A DNA stretch of 37,510 bases from Deltaproteobacteria bacterium (GTDB lineage Bacteria; Desulfobacterota; Desulfomonilia; UBA1062). A program made the position numbers and the translations under genes. The DNA lies in contig JAKQBR010000080.1 in the NCBI GenBank assembly GCA_029574005.1, forward strand, positions 1 to 37,510. Reading direction: 5' to 3'. Positions 11,529 through 20,336 of this stretch are shown one piece after another (the first letter of the stretch is position 1; the number at the start of each line of letters is the position of its first letter). Below the pieces are notes generated by a model. The model had not been told where the DNA came from. It saw only the letters and a program-made list of their open reading frames with translations, and made no database searches.

Positions 11529-12535
11529 TGGCCGATACCGTCCTGCCCCTGGGCAAGCTGCCCGTCGAGCTCCTGGAAACCCTGCTCAAAGGCATCGCCG
11601 CCCACGACCCTAACCTCCTCGTCGGACCCAAGGTCGGCGAGGACGCGGCCGTGGTCAGGGTGGGCGATTCCAGGCTCATCTTCAAGACCGACCCCATCAC
11701 CTTCTTAAGCGAGGACCTGGCCTGGTATCTGGTCACGGTCAACGCCAATGACATCGCCTGCATGGGCGGCACCCCGCGCTACCTGCTGGTCACCGTGCTC
11801 CTGCCGCAGGGCACCACGGAAAAGGCAGTTGCAGACCTGTTCGGCGACCTGCAGAAGGCCAGCGCGGCCATGGACGTCACGTTGATCGGCGGGCACACCG
11901 AGATCACGTACGGGATCGATCGGCCGATCGCCATCGGGTTCATGATCGGCGGTCTGGATGGCCCTGTCATCGGCGCATCCGGGGCCAAACCCGGGGATGC
12001 GATCCTTTTGTCCAAGGCCATCCCGCTGGAGGCGACCTCTATCCTGGCGCGCCAGATGCCCGAACGACTGGGGCTCGAGCAAGACGTCCTGCGACAGGCG
12101 CGCGACCTCATCTTCACCCCCGGGATCAGCGTGGTCAAGGAGGCAAAAATCGCGGCGGCCATGGGAGCCACGGCCATGCATGACCCGACCGAGGGCGGGC
12201 TCGCCACCGGGTTGAGCGAACTGGCGCTGGCCTCAGGGTGTGGCGTGGAGGTGGAGGCCTCCAAGATCCCGGTCCTCCCCATCGCGGCCTCGCTCCTGCC
12301 CTCTCTGGGGATCGACCCCTTGGGCGCCATTGCCTCGGGGACGCTGATCGCCTGCTGTCCGCCTGAAAAGGCCGCGCCGATCCTCAAGGCCTGGCGGGAC
12401 GCCGGCATCGGGGGAGAACTGATCGGCCGCATGACCTCGGGCGGCCTGCGCATGCTCAAGGACGGGGCCGCCATGCCCCTGCCCCGGTTTGAGCGCGATG
12501 AGCTGGCGCGCTTCATGGAAGAGAAGGCAGGCTGA
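11528..12535 (+). CDS. AIR synthase-related (PurM/HypE/ThiL-like) protein
   Basis: VGPKVGEDAAVVRVGDSRLIFKTDPITF...VNANDIACMGGTPRYLL...LIGGHTEI...HDPTEGGLATGLSELA; lacks the C-terminal Cys motif of true HypE. Confidence 0.85.
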   Translation: MADTVLPLGKLPVELLETLLKGIAAHDPNLLVGPKVGEDAAVVRVGDSRLIFKTDPITFLSEDLAWYLVTVNANDIACMGGTPRYLLVTVLLPQGTTEKAVADLFGDLQKASAAMDVTLIGGHTEITYGIDRPIAIGFMIGGLDGPVIGASGAKPGDAILLSKAIPLEATSILARQMPERLGLEQDVLRQARDLIFTPGISVVKEAKIAAAMGATAMHDPTEGGLATGLSELALASGCGVEVEASKIPVLPIAASLLPSLGIDPLGAIASGTLIACCPPEKAAPILKAWRDAGIGGELIGRMTSGGLRMLKDGAAMPLPRFERDELARFMEEKAG

Positions 12536-12596
12536 AAAACCGCCCGCCTAAGAAAGCGGCCGCGGACTCCGGGCGGCTCGCCCGGCATAAGGACGC

Positions 12597-13043
12597 ATGG
12601 AGATACGTGAACTCACCAGAGGAGAACTGGACGATCTGCTCGGGCTCTACCGGCATTTGCATACCAGCGATGATCCCCGGCCGCCCAGGGTGGAGGTGGA
12701 ATCCCTCTGGAACGCCATCCATAAGAATCATGACCTGAGATATTTCGGGGTGTTCGTGCAGGGCAGGCTCGTATCCTCGTGCACCCTCGCGGTTGTCCCC
12801 AATCTGACACGCGGCTGCCGGCCGTACGGCGTGATCGAGAACGTGGTCACGCATGCCGAGTTCCGGCGCCAAGGCTACGGCATGGCCGTGCTCCGGCATG
12901 CCCTGGCCTGGGCCTGGAGAAAAAACTGCTACAAGGTCATGCTGCTGACCGGTCGCACGGACAAAGGGACATTGGCCTTCTACAAGAAGGCAGGCTTCGA
13001 CCCGGAGGCCAAGCAGGCCTTCCTGGCAAAGCCGCCCGCATAA
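12597..13043 (+). CDS. GNAT-family N-acetyltransferase
   Basis: IENVVTHAEFRRQGYGMAVLRHALAWAWRKNCYKVMLLTGRTDKGTLAFYKKAGF. Confidence 0.9.
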   Translation: MEIRELTRGELDDLLGLYRHLHTSDDPRPPRVEVESLWNAIHKNHDLRYFGVFVQGRLVSSCTLAVVPNLTRGCRPYGVIENVVTHAEFRRQGYGMAVLRHALAWAWRKNCYKVMLLTGRTDKGTLAFYKKAGFDPEAKQAFLAKPPA

Positions 13044-13115
13044 GGCTCTGCCGCCCCATTTTGTCCCTGCGTATCGGCGCTTGACCCTGCACGGTTTTAC
13101 GGCTATAGCGAGCGC

Positions 13116-14267
13116 ATGCCGATCGAAACCGCCGCAATCCATGACAAGGAGGTCATCCTGGTGGGCACGGCCCATGTCTCGCATACCAGCGTGGATGAGG
13201 TCAGGCACGCCATCGCGGAGCACAAGCCCGATGTCGTGGCCGTGGAGCTCTGCCAGGCCCGCTCCGATGTCCTGAACAACCCGGCCGTCTGGCAGGAGAT
13301 GGACATCGTCAAGGTCGTGCGTGAAAAAAAGGCCTCGCTGCTCTTCGTCAATCTGCTCATGTCGTCGTTCCAGCGCCGCCTGGGCGCCAAGCTGGGCATC
13401 CGGCCGGGCGAGGAGATGCGCGCCGCCATCGAGGCCGCCCAGGCCGGCGGCATCCCCGTGGCTCTCATCGACCGTTCGATCCAGGTCACCCTGCAGCGCG
13501 CCTGGCAGGGACTCTCATTGACCGAGCGCCTGCGGCTGCTGTTCTCTTCCCTGGTCTCGATCTTCGCCGCCGAGGACTTGAGCGAGGAGGACGTCGAACA
13601 GCTCAAACAGCAGGACATGCTCTCCGCGGCCCTGGAAGAGGTCGCCAAGAAGACCCCGGTCATCAAGCAGGTGGTCCTGGACGAACGCGACATCTACATG
13701 GCGAAAAAGATATCCGACCTGGAAGGCAGGAAGGTCCTGGCCGTGGTCGGCATGGGGCATGTGCCGGGCATCGTGCCCCTTTTGGGCAAGGATGCCGATC
13801 TGGCGGCCCTGGAGTACGTCCAGCCCAAGAAGAAGAGCCTCTGGGGCTGGCTGTTCCCGGCCGTCATCGTGGCGTTCATCGCCCTGGGATTTTCCATGGG
13901 CAGCCCGCAGCAGGGCTATGCCATGGCCAAGTGGTGGATCATCTGCAATGCGGCCTTCGGCGCGCTTGGCGCGGTCATCGCCCTAAGCCATCCCATCACC
14001 ATCCTGGTGGCCGCGGCGGTCTCGCCCTTGACCACCTTGCACCCGGCCCTGGCATCGGGCTGGTTCGCGGGATTGAGCGAGGCCTACCTCAAGAAACCGA
14101 AGGTCAAAGACTTCGAGAACATCGCGACCGATATCATGAGCGTACGGGGCTTCTGGCACAACACCATCACCCGCATCCTCATGGTGGTCGTGCTCACCAA
14201 CCTCGGCAGCACGGCCGGGGCCTTGGTGGCCCTGCCCATCCTGACCAGGATCATGATCGCAGGCTAA
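13116..14267 (+). CDS. TraB/PrgY-family membrane protein
   Basis: LVGTAHVSHTSVDEVRHAIAEHKPDVVAVELCQAR...GIPVALIDRSIQVTLQRAW...VVGMGHVPGIV, with C-terminal TM segments. Confidence 0.88.
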   Translation: MPIETAAIHDKEVILVGTAHVSHTSVDEVRHAIAEHKPDVVAVELCQARSDVLNNPAVWQEMDIVKVVREKKASLLFVNLLMSSFQRRLGAKLGIRPGEEMRAAIEAAQAGGIPVALIDRSIQVTLQRAWQGLSLTERLRLLFSSLVSIFAAEDLSEEDVEQLKQQDMLSAALEEVAKKTPVIKQVVLDERDIYMAKKISDLEGRKVLAVVGMGHVPGIVPLLGKDADLAALEYVQPKKKSLWGWLFPAVIVAFIALGFSMGSPQQGYAMAKWWIICNAAFGALGAVIALSHPITILVAAAVSPLTTLHPALASGWFAGLSEAYLKKPKVKDFENIATDIMSVRGFWHNTITRILMVVVLTNLGSTAGALVALPILTRIMIAG

Positions 14268-14896
14268 TCCAGCCGGTAAAAGTCCGCGCCCTGCCCCTCA
14301 ATGCCCAGATAAACGGCATGATCGGCGAAGGCCGGCACCACGATCAGCTCCGGAGACATGCACGCGCGGTGCAGATGGCCGCAGATGACGGTATCCACGC
14401 CTTTGGCGCGGGCGATGCCGGGGGATATGGAGCCGTGCGGCGGCCTGATCACGGCCGATGATCTCACCAGATATTCGGCCAGGCCGCGCTTGAGCCCCGG
14501 CTTCACGCACCGGTCGAGCATGCGCAGAAGCGGCCACCCCAGGGCATGCAGGCACTTGAACCCGATATCGCCCCGCAGAAGCATGTGGCCGTGGGTCAGC
14601 AGGAAGCGCCGGCCATCCATCTCTATCCGGAGCTCTTCACCCTCGATCAGGCCGGGAAAGGGGGGCGAAAGCAGAAAGTCACGGTTGCCGCGCATGACAT
14701 GGACGCCCGGATCGGTCAGGGCCGCGGCCACGTCCCGCACCTCGGCCTCCATCCCGGTATACCAGTATTCAAAGAGATCGCCCAGGATATAGATCTGTTC
14801 GGCGCGGGCCTTCAGCCTTTCCAGACAGGCGAGAAACCGACGCCGGTCACGAGCGTTCAATGGGCGCAGGTGGACATCCGCTAAGAAGGCGTACAT
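14264..14896 (-). CDS. Metallophosphoesterase, UDP-2,3-diacylglucosamine diphosphatase (LpxH)-like
   Basis: MYAFLADVHLRPLNARDRRRFLACLE...YILGDLFEYW...VMRGNRDFLL...LTHGHMLL...VICGHLHR. Confidence 0.88.
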   Translation of the reverse strand: MYAFLADVHLRPLNARDRRRFLACLERLKARAEQIYILGDLFEYWYTGMEAEVRDVAAALTDPGVHVMRGNRDFLLSPPFPGLIEGEELRIEMDGRRFLLTHGHMLLRGDIGFKCLHALGWPLLRMLDRCVKPGLKRGLAEYLVRSSAVIRPPHGSISPGIARAKGVDTVICGHLHRACMSPELIVVPAFADHAVYLGIEGQGADFYRLD

Positions 14897-15046
14897 GCGA
14901 TCATTCAAACAGAAAAAGCTTGATCTATCAATGCCCAGCTTATATATAAAGACAACTTTGCCGAAACCTGCGGCAGCGTAGATATGCGACGCCGCATAAA
15001 GGCGCACCGGCCAAGGATTTGGTCAGGACGGAGGGGGTTGCAGGGC

Positions 15047-16786
15047 ATGGATTGGAAAGAGCACGGGCAAGCATTACGAACGGCACTGCTCTTCATCATC
15101 CTGTATGCCGCCATCTTGGGCGGATCCTGGCTGTATCTGAAGAGCGACGACCTGCACGCCGAGATCGTGAAGCCCGCCCCGGTTCAGAAGGTACGCCATG
15201 CGGCCCCGGCCGCCAGGCAGGCCTCCGAGGAAAGCTCTTCCAGGCTCATCCGCAAAGAGTATACCGTGGACAAGGGCGACTCCTTCTTCGAGATCCTCAA
15301 GGAGAACGGCGTCTCCGGCGAAGAGGCCCTGGATATCATCCGCGCGGTGAGGCCCGTGTTCAATACCGCCAAGATTCATCCCGGCAACACCATTACCCTG
15401 GTCTTCTGCCCCGACAACGAAAGCCTGTGCGAATTGCAGTACGAGATCAGCGACCTCAAGAGGCTGGTCGTAAGCGTCAAGGGCGACAAGATCCGCGCGC
15501 GCCGCATGGATGTGGAGCAGGAAGAGCATGTCGTGGCCGAGGATGACGCCCAGCCGCCCGAAGGCAAGGACCAGACGGCGGCCGTACCCGCCGCCCCGCG
15601 CGCGCCGGCTGAAGAAAGGCTGGCGCATGGCTTGCGCCAGGTCGAGGTGAAGATCAAGAAAGGACAGAACCTGTTCGATATCCTGCGCAACCGCGGGGTC
15701 AGCGCCGCCGAGATCGACGCCTTCGCCAAGGCCACCAGAAAGGTGTACAACCCGCGGGGCATCCGCCCCGGCAATACCATAACCGCCTGGTTCACGCTGG
15801 AAGCGCCGACCCACGTCAAGCGGCTCACCTATGAGATCGACGACCGCTCCTACCTGGATGTCCGCTCCGAAGGCGACTCAGCCTTCAAGGCCCGCATCCG
15901 CACGCTGGAGCTCGATACCGTCATCGAACACGGCAGCGGCACCATCACCAACAGCCTCTATGAATCGGCGCGCGCCGAAGGGATCAACCACGAGGTCGTG
16001 ATGGAACTCGTGGACATCTACGCCTGGAACATCAATTTCTTCAACGACATCCAGCCGGGTGACACCTACAGCGTGCTCTACGAAAAGTACTACGTCAAGG
16101 ACCGCTTCAAGGGTTTCGGAAGGGTCCTGGCCGCCAATTTCGTCAACCAGGGCGAGAGTCATGTCGCCATCTACTACGAGAACGAGCGCCGGGGCATCCG
16201 GGGCTACTATGATGAGAACGGCAAACCCTTGAAGAAGATGTTCCTCAAGGCCCCGCTCAACTACCGCCGCATTTCCTCAGGCTTCACTCACAGCCGCAAA
16301 CATCCGATCTTCAACGTCAACCGGCCGCATCTGGGCGTGGACTACGCCGCGCCGACCGGCACGCCGGTCTGCGCGCTCGGTGCGGGAAAGGTGGCCTTCC
16401 GCGGCTGGATCAGAGGCTACGGCAACACCATCCGCGTCAAGCACCCGGAGGGCTATGTCAGCCACTACGCGCATCTCTCGCGCTTTTCCAAAGGCCTGGC
16501 CGTGGGAAAAAAGGTCGATCAGGGCGACGTGATCGGCTATGTCGGTTCGACCGGCTATTCCACCGGGCCGCACCTGGACTTCCGCGTCAGCCGTCACGGC
16601 ACGTTCGTCAACCCGCTGGCATTGAAATCAGTCAACGGCCCGGCCCTGCACGGCAAGGCCCTGGCCGAGTTCAAGCGCATGTCCGCCCAGCGCATGGCCA
16701 TGCTCTCGGAACCGAGTATGAGGGTGGCTCTCGACCATCTGGACAGGCCGGAGCAGGCGGGTCCCAAGATCGCCGCAGGGAGGTAA
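15047..16786 (+). CDS. M23-family peptidoglycan endopeptidase with duplicated OapA/LysM-like N-terminal modules
   Basis: HLGVDYAAPTGTPVCALGAGKV...GNTIRVKH...HYAHLSRF...GPHLDFRV; two similar N-terminal repeats (VDKGDSFFEILKENGVS / IKKGQNLFDILRNRGVS); N-terminal TM anchor. Confidence 0.93.
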   Translation: MDWKEHGQALRTALLFIILYAAILGGSWLYLKSDDLHAEIVKPAPVQKVRHAAPAARQASEESSSRLIRKEYTVDKGDSFFEILKENGVSGEEALDIIRAVRPVFNTAKIHPGNTITLVFCPDNESLCELQYEISDLKRLVVSVKGDKIRARRMDVEQEEHVVAEDDAQPPEGKDQTAAVPAAPRAPAEERLAHGLRQVEVKIKKGQNLFDILRNRGVSAAEIDAFAKATRKVYNPRGIRPGNTITAWFTLEAPTHVKRLTYEIDDRSYLDVRSEGDSAFKARIRTLELDTVIEHGSGTITNSLYESARAEGINHEVVMELVDIYAWNINFFNDIQPGDTYSVLYEKYYVKDRFKGFGRVLAANFVNQGESHVAIYYENERRGIRGYYDENGKPLKKMFLKAPLNYRRISSGFTHSRKHPIFNVNRPHLGVDYAAPTGTPVCALGAGKVAFRGWIRGYGNTIRVKHPEGYVSHYAHLSRFSKGLAVGKKVDQGDVIGYVGSTGYSTGPHLDFRVSRHGTFVNPLALKSVNGPALHGKALAEFKRMSAQRMAMLSEPSMRVALDHLDRPEQAGPKIAAGR

Positions 16787-16789
16787 GAT

Positions 16790-17536
16790 ATGAGTCCGTA
16801 TGCCGTTATCACCATCGTCGTCATCATCCTGCTTTTTCTCTTCGCCTCCATCAAGATCCTCAACGAGTATGAGCGCGCCGTGGTCTTCCGCCTGGGCCGC
16901 GTGATGTCCGCGCCCAAGGGGCCCGGCATCATCATCATCATCCCGGTCATCGACCGCTTCGTGCGCATCAGCCTTCGCACCATCGTGCAGGACGTCCCCA
17001 AGCAGGACGTGATCACGCGCGACAACGTCACGGTCAAGGTCAATGCCGTCGTCTATTTCCGCGTCATCGAACCGCTGAAGAGCGTGATCGAGGTCGAAAA
17101 CTATCTCTACGCCACCAGCCAGCTGAGCCAGACCACCCTGCGCTCGGTCTGCGGCCAGGCCGAGCTGGACGAGCTGCTGGCCAAGCGCGAAGAGGTCAGC
17201 TCGCATATCCAGGACATCCTGGACCGCCAGACCGAACCGTGGGGCATCAAGGTCAGCGCCGTGGAGCTCAAGCACATCGACCTGCCCGAGGAGATGCAGC
17301 GCGCCATGGCCAAACAGGCCGAGGCCGAACGCGAACGCCGCGCCAAGGTCATCCATGCCGAGGGCGAGTCCCAGGCCGCCCAGATGCTCTTCGAGGCCGC
17401 CCAGGTCCTTTCCAAGGACCCGGCCGCCCTGCAGCTGCGCTTCCTCCAGACCATCCGCGAAATATCGGCCGAGAAGTCCACCAACACCATCATCCCTCTG
17501 CCGATCGATATCATCTCGCCGTTTTTGAAAAAGTAA
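16790..17536 (+). CDS. SPFH/Band 7 (stomatin/slipin-like) protein
   Basis: [70 protein letters not shown]. Confidence 0.94.
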   Translation: MSPYAVITIVVIILLFLFASIKILNEYERAVVFRLGRVMSAPKGPGIIIIIPVIDRFVRISLRTIVQDVPKQDVITRDNVTVKVNAVVYFRVIEPLKSVIEVENYLYATSQLSQTTLRSVCGQAELDELLAKREEVSSHIQDILDRQTEPWGIKVSAVELKHIDLPEEMQRAMAKQAEAERERRAKVIHAEGESQAAQMLFEAAQVLSKDPAALQLRFLQTIREISAEKSTNTIIPLPIDIISPFLKK

Positions 17537-17543
17537 GCCTGGC

Positions 17544-18293
17544 ATGAGAAGCTCGGACGAGCTGATCATCACCAGCAGGCACAACCCTCATTTCAAGGCT
17601 CTCGCCCGGGCACGACAGGACAAGGACCTGCTGGCCCTGGAGGGCCGCCGGCTGGTCGAAGAGGCGCTCTCACGCGGGTTCACCCCGCACCTGTGCGCCG
17701 TGACGCCTGAATACCTCGCGCTCAACGGGCCGCCGGCCGCACCGTATCAGGTGCTGAGCGAGGACCTCCTGGCCAACCTGAGCGACACCCGCACGCCGCA
17801 GGGGATCATGCTCTTCGTGAACCGCCCCTATGCCGCGCTCTCGGAGGCCGCCCGCCATGACAGACTGATCATCTTGGACGGCGTGCAGGACCCCGGCAAT
17901 GTCGGCACCATCGTGCGCACCGCCGAGGCCTTCGGGTTCGGCGGCCTCATCATCACGCCGGGTACGGCCTCGCCGTATTCGGACAAGGCCGTACGCGCAT
18001 CCATGGGCTCGTTCCTGGGCGTCGCGATCGCAAAGGCCGATTATGCGGGGCTTTCCACCCTTGACCACCGGCTCATCGGCCTGGCCGCGCAGGCCCCCAC
18101 CCCGCTGAGGAGCGGCCTTTTCACCGGCCGCTACGCCATCTGCCTCGGCCAGGAAGGCCGGGGCCTGAGCCCCTCGCTGCTGGCGCAAACGAAGACCTTG
18201 GTCTCCATCGCCATGCCGGGCCCCACGGAATCGCTCAATGTGGCCGTGGCAGCCGGCATCGTCATGGCCTGCGCCGCCGGTGCAGTCTGCTGA
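17544..18293 (+). CDS. TrmH/SpoU-family RNA 2'-O-methyltransferase
   Basis: LIILDGVQDPGNVGTIVRTAEAFGFGGLIITPGTASPYSDKAVRASMGS...ICLGQEGRGLS...IAMPGPTESLNVAVAAGIVM. Confidence 0.94.
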   Translation: MRSSDELIITSRHNPHFKALARARQDKDLLALEGRRLVEEALSRGFTPHLCAVTPEYLALNGPPAAPYQVLSEDLLANLSDTRTPQGIMLFVNRPYAALSEAARHDRLIILDGVQDPGNVGTIVRTAEAFGFGGLIITPGTASPYSDKAVRASMGSFLGVAIAKADYAGLSTLDHRLIGLAAQAPTPLRSGLFTGRYAICLGQEGRGLSPSLLAQTKTLVSIAMPGPTESLNVAVAAGIVMACAAGAVC

Positions 18294-18393
18294 ACGGAAA
18301 CGGAAACACCCCCCTGTAATCCTGGCTTCAAGAAAGACCGATATACACCCTCAGACACCCACAACCGCAAGAGAGAAGGAACGGAAAAGAACC

Positions 18394-19659
18394 ATGCTGC
18401 AGCCAGAACGATATTCGCAAGCGGAGATCCGGAAGATCCAGCGTGCCTGCTGCCGCGTCTTCATGAGCGAGAAGGCCATGCGATCGGTGGTGGTCTCCGA
18501 GAACCAGCGCAAGGTCCTGCGCTACCCATTTCTGGAACAGCTTACCTATGAGGAGGTCAAGCGGGCCTACCGGTCGAACGTCATGGCCTACCACCCGGAC
18601 CGCCATCAGGACAAGCGTCCCGAGGATATCGACTTCTTCGCCCGTCATCTCGAAGGTCTCAATGATTCCTATGAACTGCTGACTACGGTTTTCAAGGGGA
18701 AAAGGCCGGAGGAGACCGCTACCCATCAAGGCCGAAGCCGTATCATCGCGGTCGGGGGAGCCAAGGGCGGGATCGGCAAGAGCATCTTCGCGGCCAACCT
18801 CGGCATGCAACTCAGCTCGCTGGGGTTCAGGACCGCCGTGGTAGACCTGGATCTGGGCGGGTCGAACATCCACATCTATCTCGGCCTCAACCAGATCCCG
18901 GAAACGACACTCAACGACTTCATGAATCGCAGGATCGCATCCTTAGCCGGGGCCGTCGTCCGTCCGGCGCACGGCCCCATGCTTATCGCCGGGAACAATG
19001 GCGAGCTCGGGGCGGCCAATATCCCCTTTCAGACCAAGATGCGCCTGATCGATAACATCGCCAAACTCGACGCCGATTATGTGATCCTCGACCTCGGCGG
19101 CAGCACGGATTTCAACACCCTGGATTTTTTCCTTGCCGCGGACCTCGGGATCGTCCTAACCACGCTCGACCAGCCGGCCTACCTGGAGGCCTACGCCTTC
19201 ATCAAGACCGCCCTGCAGCGCAAGCTCAACCGACTCTTCGGCGCCGATTCCCCCTTCCCGGCCCGCAGCAATGCAGTGCTCAAACAGATCGTACAGGACG
19301 GAACCCGCCCGCCCGACAATGACCATCCCCGTACCATCCAGGACCTGCTCGCGGCGGTGGCGCATGAGGACCCGGTCAGCCTGCCGCTCATCACGGACGA
19401 GATCCTGAACTTCTCGCCCTGCCTGGTGATCAATCGCTGCTTTGACCGCCAGGCCGCCCTCAAAGTGGCCGCGACCCTGCGCTCCGTGGCCTGCCAGCGC
19501 CTGTCCATCGATATCAACCATGTCGGCACCATCTCCAAGCACCCCTTTATCGAGCACAGCACCTCGTATCTCCACCATCCCCTTGTCTTGCGGCCGGGCG
19601 CAGAGCGATTCAACGACGAGATGAGATCCATCGCCGGCACGCTGGGTCTGATACGCTAG
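18394..19659 (+). CDS. J-domain (HPD) fused to MinD/ParA-type P-loop ATPase
   Basis: N-terminal LTYEEVKRAYRSNVMAYHPDRHQDKRPEDIDFFARHLEGLNDSYELLT (J-domain with HPD), then IIAVGGAKGGIGKSIFAANLGMQLSSLGFRTAVVDLDLGGSNIH (deviant Walker A). ORF track start 18238 is too early. Confidence 0.85.
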   Translation: MLQPERYSQAEIRKIQRACCRVFMSEKAMRSVVVSENQRKVLRYPFLEQLTYEEVKRAYRSNVMAYHPDRHQDKRPEDIDFFARHLEGLNDSYELLTTVFKGKRPEETATHQGRSRIIAVGGAKGGIGKSIFAANLGMQLSSLGFRTAVVDLDLGGSNIHIYLGLNQIPETTLNDFMNRRIASLAGAVVRPAHGPMLIAGNNGELGAANIPFQTKMRLIDNIAKLDADYVILDLGGSTDFNTLDFFLAADLGIVLTTLDQPAYLEAYAFIKTALQRKLNRLFGADSPFPARSNAVLKQIVQDGTRPPDNDHPRTIQDLLAAVAHEDPVSLPLITDEILNFSPCLVINRCFDRQAALKVAATLRSVACQRLSIDINHVGTISKHPFIEHSTSYLHHPLVLRPGAERFNDEMRSIAGTLGLIR

Positions 19660-19665
19660 CAACCC

Positions 19666-20322
19666 ATGGACATGAATATCGATGGAGAGGGGATGAAGCC
19701 TCAGCGCATTCTTGTCTTCCAGCAGGAAGGAAGCGCAGAGAGTAAGATCCGAGGGATCCGTCAATACGGCGGGGAACGTTTCATCATCGAGACGTACGAT
19801 ATCGACGCCCCGCTGCCCTCCTTCATCGAGGACGGCTGCGCGTATCTCCCGGACACCCTTGCCGCTGATCTCGTCCTTGATTATCTGAGACGGCTCGATC
19901 TTTCCCATGACCTGTGGTCTTTCTGCGAGAGGAACGCGGTGCCGGTGGTTGCGTCAAGCAAGAAGGGTGCCGGCGCCTGGGCTGTCACACCGCGGACCTG
20001 CTGCGCCTTGCCCAAGATGGAAAAGCTGGGTGCCTACGGCAGGCTCTTCGGCGCCCCGGAGCTGGAGGTCACCGTGACAGACGGCAGGATTGCCGGGATC
20101 TCCGTGCGGCGCGGCGCTCCCTGCGGGGCGACCTGGGATGCGGCGAGGCGGGTGATCGGGGTGAGGGTCGAGGAGGCGCCCGCCGCCATCGGCCTCACGG
20201 TGCAGTACCATTGCACCGCCGATCCATCCGGGTGGGACGTGATGCACGGCAGAAGCGCGGTGCATATCGCGGCCGAGCTCCACTCCTCCGCGCTGAAAAA
20301 GGCCATCGATCAGGCATCGTGA
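19666..20322 (+). CDS. DUF166-like protein
   Basis: ILVFQQEGSAESKIRGI...DLVLDYLRRLDLSHDLWSFCERNAVPVVASSKKGAGAWAVTPRTCCALPKMEKLGAYGRLFGAPELEV; conserved 'TPRTCCALPKM' pattern recalled for DUF166. Not confirmed by search. Confidence 0.65.
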   Translation: MDMNIDGEGMKPQRILVFQQEGSAESKIRGIRQYGGERFIIETYDIDAPLPSFIEDGCAYLPDTLAADLVLDYLRRLDLSHDLWSFCERNAVPVVASSKKGAGAWAVTPRTCCALPKMEKLGAYGRLFGAPELEVTVTDGRIAGISVRRGAPCGATWDAARRVIGVRVEEAPAAIGLTVQYHCTADPSGWDVMHGRSAVHIAAELHSSALKKAIDQAS

Positions 20323-20336
20323 CAGGGGGGCGGGGT

